DNA from: Grammothele lineata
Lineage: Eukaryota; Basidiomycota; Agaricomycetes; Polyporales; Polyporaceae
Length of the DNA: 64,000 bases
Direction of reading: 5' to 3'
Assembly (NCBI GenBank): GCA_002150815.3
Contig: NDFF03000161.1
Span: 62,001 to 126,000, forward strand
Shown: one piece after another, positions 1-12,651 of the stretch
How positions within the stretch are numbered: the first letter of the stretch is position 1
Layout: each line of letters starts with the position of its first letter
Translations under genes and position numbers: made by a program
The notes under the pieces: generated by a model
What the model was told of the DNA's origin: nothing
The model's input: only the letters and a program-made list of their open reading frames with translations
The model's database searches: none

Positions 1-2286
1 CCAACGTGGCGCACACGCAGCTATTTCAATGTCAGTCGCTGCCTTTCTGACATGAATAGCAGGGTTTATCTTACTTGCTTTCTCGGCTGGCATCATATAG
101 GTTAAACAAGTTATGACCGCCGATCCGAAGGTGAGTGTATGGTTTGAAGAGGCTGCTACGATGACGCTTATCGATTTTCCAAATTGCAGGCGTTGCAGCA
201 CATCTTGCACAAGTCTGGGTACAACTATTGGAAGCGTACGGACATGAATCACCTGACGTACCTCTTTGTTGGGCCGGGTATTATCTGGTCGGAAGGTTGT
301 TTCTTCACGTTTTCTCCACATGCTACGAGCTAAAGTTTCCCTGGAACTGTTCAGGAGAGATGCATCGGCGTCACCGCAAGGTGATGAACCCTGCGTTTAG
401 CGCCCAGCATCTCAAGACATTCGTGTCGTTGTTCCAACGCACGGCAGGGAAGGTGGTAGAGCTTCGCTCATATTCCAGAGGAGGAAGATTGACGGCGCCT
501 CTCGCAGGTCATCGAGAAGTGGAAGGCTCAGTTCACGGACAAGTCTGGCGCAGTCATCCTAGTCGACAAATGGCTCGCCCGCTCTGCGCTCGATATCGTC
601 GGCCAAGGTAAAGTCGTCATCGTCGTCAGCCTATTTCATAGAGTGACCTTCATTGTAGCATCTTTCGACTACTATTTCGGCGCCCTCGATGATATGAACA
701 ACCCGCTCGCGAAGGAGTACAGCACCGTCTTGTCAGTCACCAATGAGCATCCCGAATCCCCTACCGTTTTTCAAGATGCTGACTTACCCTCAGCAAGGAT
801 ACCACGCTTTATCCTTCTAAGCGGACGGTTCTTTGGCGCAGCTTGTGGCAATTCTTTCCAGTAGCGGCCCTCAAGCTGCTCAAGTACCACCCCGCCGCTC
901 TCTACGTCCGGCTCCGGAAACTCAACGCGATGTTTGAGGTCATCGGACGCCCGCTCATGGAATCCAGTGTGGAGGACTGGGACGAATCCCGTAAAGACAG
1001 GCGCGACGCGATGTCCCTGCTCGGTAAGTCTCGATCAAGCTTCGAGTTTACTCCTCCATCACGAGACGAGTATTATCGACGCTAACGACTCGTCTCCGCC
1101 CTGCGCAGTGAAAGCCAACGCGTCCGAGAGCGCGCGCGTGCGGCTCTCCGAGCGCGAGGTCCTCGTGCAGATGCACAATCTCACCGCCGCGGGCCACGAG
1201 ACGACCTCGAACACGCTCACCTGGATGCTCTACGAGCTCGCGCGCCATCCCGAGTACCAGGCACGCGTGCGCGCCGAGATCAGGGCCGCGCGTGCGGCTG
1301 TTGTCGACCGCGGCGACAGCGCGTTCACAATGGACGACTTGGACGGGATGAAGGTCACCCTCGCTGTCATCAAGGTGTGTCTCGTGGGACTGGGATCCCT
1401 TCGAATGTCGGCGACTTACCGGAATTGTGGCGGCCCCGCCGCATTTAGGAAACCTTACGCTTCCACCCAATCGTCTTCAACCTCTGGCGCGTGGCAGGCA
1501 AGGACGACGTCCTCCCGCTCTCCGAGCCTGTGATCGGTGCGGATGACAAGACGATCACTGAGCTGCCCATCTCGGCCGGGACAAACGTCGTGTTGTCCAT
1601 CTGCGCGTACAATAGGCGAGTGCTATTCTGATATCCCAGAAGGAGCAGCTGATGTCTGAATCGCCTAAACCACTGAAGGCTGACGAGCATGTGGGGCGAG
1701 GACGCGCACTGCTGGAACCCGGAGCGCTTCCTCGGGCCCGAGACGGAAAAGCAAGTCAAGGTCGGGGTGTACGCGAATTTGTGCGTTCGTTGTCATTGTG
1801 TCTCCCGTTATAGACTAATTCCTGCTGTTTTGTTCTCGAATATAGAATGACGTTCTGTGAGTCAAAGCCTACCAAGTATAGGCTCAGATCCCAGAATTGA
1901 CCTCCTCCCTCTCGCGTCCACACAGCTGCTGGACTGCGCGCGTGCATTGGGTGAGTTCTCCTTCGCCTCTTAAGATGACTCCGCTGAACAAACCGTCTTC
2001 CTTGCTCCCTGGGCCATAGATGGCGTTTCGCGTGAGTCCCCATTTCATCTCTTCCCTACTCCTCTCCCCCACTCCTCACTCATTCACTCACTCGCACTCT
2101 GGCAGGCTCTACCAACTTCAAGCGATCTCTGCCGAGCTCCTCGAGCAGTTCGAGTTCGCGCTGCCGGCGGACATGCCGCCGCTTTCGCGTGCCCCTGGCG
2201 TGCTCATGATCCCGATGCTGGAGCCCGGTACTGCTGGGGGCGAGGGCGTGTCTGCGATGCCGCTCCGCGTTTCTGTCGCGCAGTGA
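1..2286 (+). CDS. Cytochrome P450 (pair A, copy 1), 5' end cut by window edge
   Basis: Heme-thiolate monooxygenase, normally anchored in the ER and fed by a P450 reductase; substrate unknown. The gene enters from the left: bases 1-30 are an exon (PTWRTRSYFN), followed by an exon at 101-130. Spliced exons then give the C-helix region (HRRHRKVMNPAFSAQHLK), the I-helix oxygen-activation motif AGHETTSN, the K-helix ETLR and the PERF region (WNPERFLG). The heme loop MTFSAGLRACIGWRFA is assembled across four very short exons near 1846-2110. The stop at 2286 follows MPLRVSVAQ. All P450 landmarks in view are intact, so this looks functional. It is a close paralogue of the gene at 8492-11037, with the same intron positions. 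The intron at 1616-1678 starts with GC (AG|GCGAGT) instead of GT. I cannot assign a CYP family by eye. Confidence 0.9.
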
Positions 2287-2660
2287 ACGTAAAGTCAGAA
2301 GAGAGTATTGGTGTGGAGGGCAGGTGATGAGTATGTGACGATTGAAGTTCCTCGAGGTGTATGATGAAACATCGCTCGTGACCGGCGCTGACGCGGCACA
2401 TCCGTGGCTCTGTCCGTACGTTCACACAGGCTGGAAGCGTACTGCTGAACAATGCAGTCGGCTGTAGCATCGATAGCGCTATCCAAGGATTTGACGTTCC
2501 CTTTATACCTGTTCCCAACTCTTTTGTGGATATCCAACGGTTCTGTATTACGACCGCACATTAACCAAAAATATACGCGTACGCATCCCCCATGCGAAGG
2601 GAGCACTCTCTATATCGACGAGATCCTGATCTCTCAGATCCCAGCACCCTCCTTCTCCCT
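2287..2660. other. Short 3' intergenic space between convergent genes
   Basis: The P450 ends at 2286 and LCB1, on the other strand, ends at 2661. The stretch holds only presumed 3' untranslated sequence; I see no gene or repeat in it. Confidence 0.6.
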
Positions 2661-4711
2661 CTACCGCCTCCTCCCCAACGCCTTCACAAACGCCGCCTTG
2701 ACCACCCCCGCCGCCTTCTCGCACTCCTTCCTCGTCAGCGCCGCTGAGATCGCGAGCCGCACGCTCGGGCGTGCGTCGACGAGCTCCTGGCCGCGCAGCC
2801 TCCTCGCGCGCGTGACGAGCACGCCCTGCGCGAGCGCCTCGTCGACGACCTCCTGCAGGACGCGCTCCTCGAGCGCAGCGTCGAAGGTGGGGGCGTCGCG
2901 CGGTTTGACTGAGTGCGGGTTCGAGTGCTTCGTTTGGCCTGAAGACCCCTGCGCGCCGGATCCGGACGCAGAGGAAGAGGATACGGGCGGGACTTGGAGC
3001 GTCGGCCACTTGATCTGCAGATGAATGACAGCAGAGGCGGGGTGCGAGGGAACGTGGATACATTCTGCGCGGTCGAGTACCGCACGAACCGCGCGCACAT
3101 TCTCCTGGAGGGAGGTGAGGATCGAGGGCGTGCTCCGGAGGATAGTGATTCCCTCGGAGGCGGCGACGGTGAGCGCGGCAGGCATCGCAGCGGAGAAGAC
3201 GAAAGAAGTGCCGTTGATGCGCTGCGCATTGGGGGTATGGGGTCAGGCGTGCTGGAAGGGACGGGAAAGGGAGGGAGGGAGACTGACCTGGTGGTTGACG
3301 ACAATGTGAGACCCTGCGCAGAAACCACCAGCCGAAGCGAGACCGTTGGCGACGGAACCAACAAGCATATCGACTTCAGAAGCCTATAAAGCATAGATGA
3401 GTAGTTATCCCTGGTAAAGGACGAGCCGTACATACCGGAACGTTGTAGAGCTCAGTGAGACCGCGACCGGTACGCCCAACGCTGCCGAACGAGACGCTCT
3501 CATCGAGAATGAGGCGATACTTGTACTTCTTCTTGAGCTCAACCTGTAGAACTCATGAGCGTCCCGCAAACACAAGAAAGGTGACTATATGCGTACCAGT
3601 TTCGGCAAATCGGACATGGCTCCGTCGTGGTCAAAGATGCCCTCCGTGACGATGAACCGGCGGGTGAGCGGCGCCCTGCGCTTCCTCCTCTCCTTCTCAA
3701 CGCCTTCAAGGACACGCTCGAGGCTCTCCATGTCGTTGTGGTCAAACCAGCGGACAGTGCAGCGAGAGATCTGGAGGCCCTTCTGGATGGCGAAATTGAC
3801 GCCGCGGTCGGCGACGATAACGTCGCCGCGCTTGCAGAAGGCGGGGATGACGGAGGAGATGGTCGAGAACGCCTGAGAGTATAGGATCGCGGCTTCAGTG
3901 CCCAGGAAATCCGCGATGTCTTGCTCGAGCCGGATGTGGACGTCTGTGAAGGGCACGTGAGCATCGAGCTTCTGGACACTAGCACTGCAGTGGGTCGCGT
4001 AGGCGGCGCAGCGAGAGATGGCGGGCAGGTGCGAAGACTTGATACCGCAGCCATGGGCGCGACAGCTCCCGGATACCGGCGACAAGTGGGACTGGGGGTA
4101 GAGAGAATAGAGACACGTACCTTGGGTACCATAGAAGCCCGGGGGACCGCAGCTACCTAGCCCATATTTCCTCAGAGTCTCGACAGCAGAAGCCTTGATC
4201 TCTTCATTGCCAGCAAGTCCCGTGAAGTTGTAGCTTGCGAGGTTGATGACGGTCTTGCCATTCGCGAGCTTGGGCCTGGGACCGGTGGGACCAACGATGA
4301 CGGGGACAGACGCGAGGTCAGCCTGCTCCTCAGGCGACAAGGGCGCCGCGAGAGGCTCTGGAGTCCATTCGTCTACGAGCTCGTCGATTTCCTGGAATAT
4401 ATGCACACAACGAGCGTGAGCTGGCTGTATGCGGGGTAAGGAACAGGCTCACGACGCACCTTCTCGTCGAACTGGATAAAGTGTTTGCCAGATTGGTCGC
4501 CGCGTGTGCGGGACTGGAGGAGGGTGCGGATGGCAAAGACGACGAGGATGAGCTCGAGGAGAGTGCGGCCGGGGTCGTTCTGGTGGGAAGAGCGGACGTA
4601 GCGGGCGACGACGGCGGAGCCGGGGATCTTGTAGAAGCCGTGCTCGAGGGTAGAGTATGAGCGGTCGAGGAAGGCGAGGAGGAGCTCGAGGCTGTGAGAT
4701 GAGCTGCTCAT
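2661..4711 (-). CDS. lcb1: Serine palmitoyltransferase subunit 1 (LCB1)
   Basis: Non-catalytic partner of LCB2 in the ER enzyme that condenses serine with palmitoyl-CoA, the first step of sphingolipid synthesis. The start at 4711 gives [14 protein letters not shown], then a hydrophobic segment ([15 protein letters not shown]) expected for the membrane anchor. The alpha-oxoamine synthase fold follows: [41 protein letters not shown] and [18 protein letters not shown]. The last motif has no PLP-binding lysine, as is normal for LCB1 and unlike LCB2. The stop is at 2661-2663. Introns include 4392-4459 and 3944-4120. The latter is 177 nt, longer than its neighbours, and has no in-frame stop, so if retained it would add 59 residues; removing it gives the expected [16 protein letters not shown] junction. 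It is divergent from the coiled-coil gene at 4965. Confidence 0.95.
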
Positions 4712-4964
4712 CGTGGACGTATAGTCGTGTGTGTCGTGCGCCGTGCGTGTCGTCCCCAAGATGGGCGGAGGTCGTGGTCGGGACGGAAGCGTCGGCGACG
4801 GTCAGAGTCGGAGAGTCAGACGCGGGAGAGCGCGCGCCTGTGGCGAGAGCGTTTGGGGAGAGTTCCTCCGAAGATCTACAACTTGCCTCTCTTCGACATC
4901 ATCCTCACCCACGCACGGCACGGCGACGGCGAGCTGGGCCTCGTGCTCGCCGAAGCAACCTTCA
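4712..4964. promoter_or_regulatory. Shared upstream region of LCB1 and the coiled-coil gene
   Basis: Only 253 bp separate the two start codons, which point away from each other, so this must hold both promoters or a bidirectional one. I see no clear TATA box. Confidence 0.6.
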
Positions 4965-7667
4965 ATGGCGACCTCTTCCCACAGACCCTCTCAGTCCGTC
5001 TCGCCCGCCAACCTCGCCCCGCCAGGATCTGCCCCGTCCAACGCCCAGCGGCGCATGTCCCTCCCGCCCCCGCCAGCGCCCCTCAACCTCGTAAGTCCTC
5101 AGATCCGCACTCAAGCCATCCTATATGCGCCCGTCTGATAGCCGTTTACCCAGCCGGAACCCGTCTCCGGCTCCTCCAACAGACGACCGCCCTCGCCGCT
5201 CCGTAACGGCTTCGCTATCGATCCCCGCACCGGCGAACTTACCGACAACTCCTCCTTTTCTGACGACCCTCACGCCGACGAACAGCACCCTTGGGGTCAC
5301 CGCCCAACATCTCCGTCACCCTCCGTCACCCAGCTCGCGTCCAACCTCGCTCAGCGCGTTGGCTCTCTCGTCTCCAACATGAGCGGCGCCCGTTCCCCGG
5401 GACTCCCCACCGACGAGCAGCTCGAGGCCGAGGCAGAGCGCGAACGCGAGCGCAGCCGTCGCGAAGCTGAGCGTATCCTCGCCCGCGAAGCCGAGGAGCG
5501 CATGACCGTCGAACAGCGCGTTATGGCCATGCTTCATCAAGCCGACGCTCCGAGCTCCGGCGGTGTCGATCCCGCCCTCCGCCCGCCCCCGAGTCGCGCT
5601 CAGACGATGCCTCCTCCCGGCGCTGCGGGTCCGCCCTCACCCGCCGGCTCCCAGAAGGAGGGTGGCTGGTGGACGATGGCCAAACAGAAGCTTACCCCGA
5701 CCAAGGAGCCGCTCACGCCCGCGCAGCAGATCATCCAGGAGACGAAGCAGCGAGAGAAGGAGAGCGAGAAAGAGAAGAAGAAGGCGGAGAAAGCGGAGAA
5801 AAGGCAGAAGAGCAAGGAGTGGCCGACCACCCCCGAGCAGAAACACGACGATCCCGCGTTTATTACCCTCGGCCTCGCCTCATCTCCCGGCGGAGGCGGG
5901 GGCGGGAGTCGTCCCGTCTCTGCCGCCCCGTCTTCCCCGACCCCCGCACCCCGTCGCGGCGGGGTTCCGGGTGGGGTCCCTCTCAGCACCCCTCCAAGCC
6001 TAATGACGTCGCCCATGCGCGGCTTCGAGTCCGACGCGGAGGGTGGGGCGTCCCCGTCGCGCGCCCCGCCGCCGCTCTACGCACAGTTCAACGCCCAGGG
6101 CGCACTCGACGTGCCCGTCACTCTCCTAACCATCGCCCGGCGGTTCGAGAAGCTCGAGAAGTGGACGGTCAGCCACGTCCGTGCGTTGGAGGAGCGCATG
6201 GACGACGTCGAGCGGTGGCTGGTCGACAAAGAGCGCGAGAAGGACTCTGAGCCTCAACCCTCTTCCTCCACCGCCAACGGGAACACCGCGGCGGCCATAG
6301 GGGAGATCAGGGAGGAGATGGCGGAGCTGCAAGGGCGGATCGGCGAGCTCGGGCGGGAAATGGCTAAGATGGCGACGGCGCCGGGCAATCTGGCGTCGGG
6401 TCCGCCGCGCGGCGCGGGCACGCTCGCGCGCGCCCCGAGCACGAGCTCCTCTATCGCTGTCCAGTCCATCTCGCTTGGTCTCACTAGCCCGCCGCGGCTC
6501 TCTCACGCCCATGCCTCCCCAGCACAGAGCCCCCCCGTGTCGACCCCTATCCCCTCAAATCGGCGACAGAGTTCGGGCACGCGCCTTCCGTACCCTACTG
6601 GGGACTACGCCTCGCCTCCGCCCGACGGACTGGGCCAGAGTCCGCTCTCGCCGACGAGCTCGCCCCCCGCCTCTCTTACGGCCGCATCCAAGGTTCGCGG
6701 GCTCGGGATCGCAGGCCTTCCAGAGGCCGACGCGTTCATCCGCCCGTCGCCCGTCCCGTCGCCTTCGCCTTCCGGCCTGCCCTCTACGGCAACGAGCAAC
6801 GGAATAGGAAGCAAACCCCCGAGCACGGCTGCGAGCCCGACGGCGCTCCCGCCACCTCAGGCGCCCGCCTGGCGGCCTTCGAGCGCGAGCCCGACTCCGC
6901 GTAAGAGGTATACGGTCGCGCTCGGCACGCAGATCATGCCCCGGATGTCGGACCGTGAGGACGGTGGGGGAGCGGGGCCGTCACGGCCGAGCACCCCACA
7001 CGGACACCAGCGCTCACACTCGCGCACGTCCAATAATGTGGAGATGGGGACCGCGTTCTTCTCCACCTCACCCGTCTCCGCGCACTCTTCCCTGGACGAC
7101 CCTAGCAGCGGCGCCGACGAGGAAGAAGAAAGCGATGGAGACGACAGGACGGAGGCGGAGGAGACGATCGGACGTACCTCCGGTCGGCGGCACGTCAGCA
7201 TCAGCAGCTCGCGCGGACCGCTGTATCCCCCGCACGCCTCACGCCCTTCCTCGGCCGCCTCTCCCTCCTTTTCTCCCGCATCCAACACCAACGGAAACGG
7301 AAACGGAGCCGGGATTGGCGCTGGAGGAGGGAGGAGAGCAAGGCCGCAGTCGATGTACGCGGCGCCCTCCGCATCCATGTCCAGCCTCGGCGTCACCGGT
7401 GGCTTAGGTGCAGGTGGGGGCACGAATTTACAGACACCCGCGCCGATCACCCCACTGAACGTGCGGCTGCGGTCCCGCTCGACAGACCGCTTCAACGGCT
7501 CCGGCACCTTGAGCGACGCGCCAGGAACGGGGAAGTTCGTGGACCCGCTCGTCGTGCGGCGGCAGCAGCAAGGGGCGAAGGGTGTGGCGCAGCCGAAGCC
7601 GCTTGTGGGGAAGACGAAGGTGCCGGTGGGGGACCTCGTGGCGTTCTTCGACCAGGAGAAGGCGTAG
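4965..7667 (+). CDS. Ser/Pro-rich protein with coiled coils, 879 aa, function unknown
   Basis: Two exons. ATG at 4965 begins MATSSHRPSQSVS, an intron at 5091-5153 (GT-AG, phase 0) follows, and the second exon runs open to the stop at 7667. The protein is mostly low-complexity Ser/Pro/Gly/Ala sequence. It is broken by charged helical segments at about residues 132-168 (Glu/Arg/Ala-rich), 235-264 (Lys/Glu-rich), 364-407 (ARRFEKLEKWTVSHVRALEE) and 424-448. These look like short coiled coils that could mediate self-association. There is no signal peptide, membrane segment or catalytic motif. Many SP/TP dipeptides suggest proline-directed phosphorylation (inference). An ATG at 5379 lies in frame, but coding continues upstream of it. 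The C-terminus is conserved-looking (FVDPLVVRRQQQG; VGDLVAFFDQEKA). I do not recognise a named family. Confidence 0.8.
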
Positions 7668-8491
7668 CGATGGTTGTTTGACGCGAGAGGGGTGTGTCTA
7701 GAGGTTGTTGTCTTCTTGGTTGGACGGTGTATGACTCAGTGTGGTTCTTGAACGCTCGAGGCTGAGATCTATTGAGAGGAGAGGAGAGAGATGATATACG
7801 CTAACCAATACGTGTACGCTTTACGCTATGTACATGCTCCCGTCTTCCCGTCATGTCATTGTTCCTCCCATCGTCCCCCACGTACGTCATGTCGAATATT
7901 GCTCCGAACTGTTTGCTTGTTCCGGTCTCATAGTCGTCCCATCATCGATACCTGTTAGTGCTCCTAGTCCCAGTGCTCTTGCTTCTCTTATAGGCTGTTT
8001 GTCACGACTCGTTAATGACACCTAATGATTGCATCTCTGCACGTCTTCCATCTCGCCGTTCTATATCTTTGGAATGTCGCACGCTTGGCTTTGTGTTCGA
8101 ACTCAACCGTGGCCGCGGGAGGCCCGAGCGTTTCGCCGGGTCCAGCTGCACCCGCACACGCGAACGAAGCCCGATCTACATCTCAGCTTGGGCTCAACAC
8201 ATAGTTTCACGTCACTATCACGAACTTGGACAATCGAAACGGTGACGATGAGGTTACTCGACATTGGGGCGGAACGTGTCACGGTGTACGTGTATTCACT
8301 TGGCAAGCTGAGGATTGATTTTGAATGATAACAGAGAATATGTACACGCATGGTCAGGAGTCGAGGGACTAAATCTGGGCGAAAAGTTAACATATGCACT
8401 GCTCGCCGCATTCGCGTGATAACAGTGCGGGTCGTTAGGTCGTGATCCTTGACAAAGCAATATCTCTCCATGTACCACACTGCTGGCGCTT
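7668..8491. other. 3' intergenic space, convergent genes
   Basis: The coiled-coil gene (plus) and the P450 (minus) end facing each other. The 824 bp hold no reading frame with protein-like features and no obvious repeat. Confidence 0.6.
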
Positions 8492-11037
8492 TCACTGGGC
8501 AAGCGAAACACGGAGCGGCATAGCAGAGAAGGGCACACCGTCCTTGCCCTCCAACATCGGCACCATCGTCCCGCCAGGAGCGCGTGACACGTGGGGCATG
8601 TCCTCCGGCAGCGTGAACTCGAACTGCTCGAGGAGCTCGGCGGCGACGGCTTGGAGTTGGTATAAGCTGGAGGGATCATGTCAATAAGGGCTTGGAACGC
8701 GTAAGGACATGAAAGAAGCACTCACGCAAAGCGCCACCTTCATGCGCGCACGCGGAAGAGAATGCAGTCGAGAATCGGACACCAGTCAGTAGGTCCTATC
8801 TAAACGGTTGAGCGTAGTTTGAACTTACCCGATGCAGGCGCGCAGTCCGGCAGCTGCAGAGAGGCACGAAGTGAGTTGCCAACATGTTGAATTCAGTACA
8901 GTACAACTCACAGAAAGTAAGTCTGCAGACGATCGCGAAAGGAGGGTCGAACCCAATGTCAGAGGCAGGGTGCATATGCACAGATTGGACAGTGCGACTC
9001 ACAAGTTAGCATACACCCCGACCTTCACCTGCTTCTCAGTGTCGAGTCCGAGGAAACGCTCCGGGTTCCAGTGGTGGGCGTCTTCGCCCCACACGTTAGT
9101 GAGTCTGGATTCGGCGCAGTTGAGTTAACACAATAGCCCCAGTTTTCGCCCGAAGAAAGGGGTAGGGGAAAGGAGAAGCGTTTCAACGCTCACCGGTTGT
9201 AACCACAGATAGACAACACGACGTTGGTACCGGCAGAAATGGGCAGCTCGTGGATCATCTGCCCGTTCTTGCCAATCACGGGCTCAGAAAGTGGGAGGAC
9301 GTCGTCCTTGCCCGCCACACGCCAGAGGTTGAACACGATCGGGTGGAACCGTAGAGTTTCCTGTACACGGTTCAGTAGGCTGTCCCTGCTTCAACCCAGG
9401 AGGCCACATCGACGCACCTTGATTGCAGCGAGTGTGACCTTCATCCCGTCTAGGTCCTCCAATGTGAACGCGCTCTCACCGCGGTCGACCACTTTGGCGC
9501 GGACCGCCCTGATCTCAGCCCGAATGCGCGCCTGGTACTCGGGACGACTCGAGAGCTCATAGAGCATCCACGAGAGCGTGTTGGCCGTCGTCTCGTGACC
9601 TGCCACGGTGAGATGGTGCATCTGTGCCAGCACCTCGCTTTCGGTCAGCCGAGCACGCGTGCCCTCGGATGCGTTCGCCTTGACTGCAAAGGCAAAGCGG
9701 CGAGCGTCAATGACAGACGGAATTCGAAGGACAGGGTGAACGCACTGAGAACGCTCATGGCGTCCCGCTTGTCATTGCGGGAACCATCCCAGTCCTCGAC
9801 GTTCGACTTCATCAGTGGGCGCCCGATGTCCTCAAACATGGCATTGAGCCTTCGGAGACGAGCGTATATCGCCGCTGGCGTGTACTTGGTGGCCTTGAGA
9901 ACGACTTCCGGGAAGTATTGCCACAATGCGCGCCAGAAAACCGTGGGCTTGTCAGGATACAGCGACGTGTCCTTGCTGGAGGATGATCAGCCGGCTGATT
10001 TAGCGTCTCCACAGGGGAAATAAACGAACAAGATGGTGCTGTACTCCTTGGCTAGTGGACTGCTCACGTCGTCCAATGCGCCGAAGTGGTAGTCGAAAGC
10101 CGCTGGCAGGAACCTTTGTAAGGACAACATTAAACATCAAAGGCACATTTCAGACAAACCTTTACCAACGATGTCGAGGGCCGAGCGGGCCAACCATTTG
10201 TCCACCTGGATGACGGCCCCGGATTTCTCTGTGATCTGAGATTTCCATTTCTCAGCAACCTACGTTGAGAATCATTAGCTTCCAAAGTTCTCTAACATGG
10301 AGACAGAAGCCGAGTCACCTTTCCCACAGTGGTCTGGAACAGGGGCAGGAATTGCTTAAGCTGCTGCGCACTGAACGCAGGGTTCATGACTTTGCGGTGA
10401 CGCTGGTGCATCTCCCCTACAAGCGATGATTGTGAGGTGCTGTCGAGCTCTCGAAGGCTACGAAAAACTGACCCTCCGCCCAGATTATTCCTGGACCCAT
10501 GGTGAGAAATACCATGTGGTTTACATCCAAGCGCTTGTAATAGTTGTATCCCGACTTATGCAAGATGTGTTGCAACGCCTGTGTCCACAAAGAAACAAGA
10601 CTTAACACGCGCAGAACAGAGTCACTATCGTGCATTGAACCTGCATACCTTGGGGTCTGCGGTCATAACTTGTTCGGCCTACATCAACAGGAGTCGTGGG
10701 TCAGTAAAGATAATAGAATATCCAAAGTCGCTGCGGAAGTAATGAGACTGACACCAAAATAACTGTGGGTACGCCAAGTAGGGCCGTATTCACGCATCCA
10801 TTGAAAGTCAAGGGAGCCAACCTCCTTCTGGTGCAATATCTGGTATTCATTCCCTGTGCATATCATCCCGACCTGAGTAGAGCCACTTGAAGGGCGAGAA
10901 TGACATAACTAACCGAACAGCTTTGACGGAGCCGGTGGACCACGGAGGTTGGCCAACTCCTTGCGCCGGAGTGCTCGGTGTAAGAGCGCAAGTAAAACGA
11001 ACGCAGCAGAGGCGATAACGACAGGGTTCAAAGACAT
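8492..11037 (-). CDS. Cytochrome P450 (pair A, copy 2), complete
   Basis: ER-anchored heme monooxygenase, substrate unknown. The start at 11037 gives MSLNPVVIASAAFVLLALLH, an N-terminal membrane anchor, followed by the Pro/Gly hinge LRGPPAPSKLFG. Landmarks follow in order: GPTWRTHSYFG, GPGIIWAEG, HRKVMNPAFSAQ, the I-helix AGHETTANTLSW, ETLR (K-helix, across an intron), WNPERFLG, and the heme loop LLTFSAGLRACIGWRFA split over several tiny exons near 8730-8920. The C-terminus is MPLRVSLAQ with the stop at 8492. The intron plan matches the copy at the left edge, but here the donor after GYNR is an ordinary GT. One acceptor, before GWRFA, is a purine-preceded AAG, unusual but usable. A TATA box lies about 91 bp upstream. 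Confidence 0.93.
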
Positions 11038-12651
11038 GGCGTACAGCGTGACTGCGAGGAAGAGTGCTGAGAGAGGTTCTAGTAGGTGCGACGACCCTGG
11101 AGACTTTACCGGCGGGATGTTCAGCCCTTTATAGGATCACTGCTCTCAGCCCGATCCATTATGACTATGGCCAGTGTACGTTCTGTTCACGCGGTCGCCT
11201 TCTGTGGAGTCCAAGATACACCATATCAGTGCAGAGCCCGTCACAATCGGCCAATGAGACGTAAAGGAGGCTATCAAAATGAGCGGTTAGCGAATGAAGA
11301 GGCGGGAAACAATGGGCACACGCAACTAGACATGACGCCTCGGTCGGTACCGGGGGGCCGGATGTCTAGAGTGGGTTGACGTGCTGAATGCGCACGAATA
11401 TATGTAGTAGGTTCCATACTATCTAATTGTAACCGCAATAAAAGTTGTGTCCAAGCCTCAAGTTGCGACGTGAGGAATGCCATAATAGTATGTAGACCCT
11501 GGAAGAAGGCTCGCCTCGTTGACAAATTTATATGCGTGATTCTGCAACATGAGCTGAGTTTTAGCAGCAGTGCGGTAAGTCGTAAAGCAGCTCACCTCAC
11601 GTGCGAACACGGCGCTAAAAAGAACGCGACGCGAGCGTCGTGGAACGGGTCGCGAAGCCTGCCACGATATCGCCGAACCCACAGAAGCGCGGGCCTGTAG
11701 CTGCGATCAAAGACGGGTAGCGCACAGCGACTTTGGAGGGTCTTCAGAATACAATTTGAGGAGACAGCTTGTATCAGCAAGGAGCAAGCTCCGGCTCGGA
11801 GTCCTGAATGCCGACCGGAGAGCTTTCAGCGAGACCGGGGAACAGAAAATATTGTGAAGCGTTTGGAATGGTCGTGACCGAACCCGCAAACGCGATGCCT
11901 CGGGGACGAATCCCTAGCTCGGGCGGTCTATCGAAGCCACTTGGGAGGTATGGGCGGACCTGTCCCCTGTCGTTGCAATTGTCAGTCTTCCAACATGATA
12001 AGCGAGGGTCGAGCCGAGATCATACCCACGGACGAAGCATCCGCACGCCCCGCGGATAATGAAAAACGGCGTACGCCATGTAAACCGCATCGCTGGACTA
12101 GAGCTTCCTGGCAACCAGGCAGGCGAGGTCTTGAAGCCAAATCAATATCTCTGGTACGCAGTACTGGATGGTGTGTCGGATGTCTGTACGCTTAAGTCTG
12201 TTCATGGCTTGATGCATCTACTTGTAGCTGCACAAACTCGAATGAAGAGAAGAAATGTCGAGAACTTTTGAGCAAGTTGCGGCAGAGGTGACCGTCTCAT
12301 CGGACTCAAATCGAATGACAGCGACAGGCGTCTGGCTATTTCTAGACGCTCGCTGGATGGTCCTGCCACGTGCGTTGCCTATTTGATCCGATTTCCAGCC
12401 TGCCGCCCTCTTCGCGACCTCCGCGGCCGAGGCTGCACTTGCGAATTGGGCATTCACTCCTTCAGCTTCACACCGATATGTTGCAGGCATCTCTCATAGG
12501 GCAATGGTACGCACTACAAGTCCGAAGGAGTATCAAAGTCCATAAGTGTCCTGTCCATGTGCTCCTCTCCTACGCTATGACCGTAACTGACACCTCCGAC
12601 GACTATCCACCCACACCGCTCGATGTCTTGGGCGCGTGCGCACAAAACAGT
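11038..12651. other. 1.6-kb intergenic region, no gene recognised
   Basis: Besides the P450 promoter at its left end I find only short frames with no family resemblance. One minus-strand stretch (about 11460-11700) could be spliced into a small open frame (an Arg-rich piece joined to LMLQNHAYKFVNE), but it has no partner exons and no recognisable domain, so I do not call it. Confidence 0.5.
11128..11133 (-). promoter_or_regulatory. TATA box of the pair A P450
   Basis: TATAAA on the minus strand, 91-96 bp upstream of the ATG at 11037. Confidence 0.5.

Noticed and set aside
3455..4160. Plus-strand frames inside LCB1
   Set aside because: Shadows of the LCB1 coding strand in GC-rich sequence.
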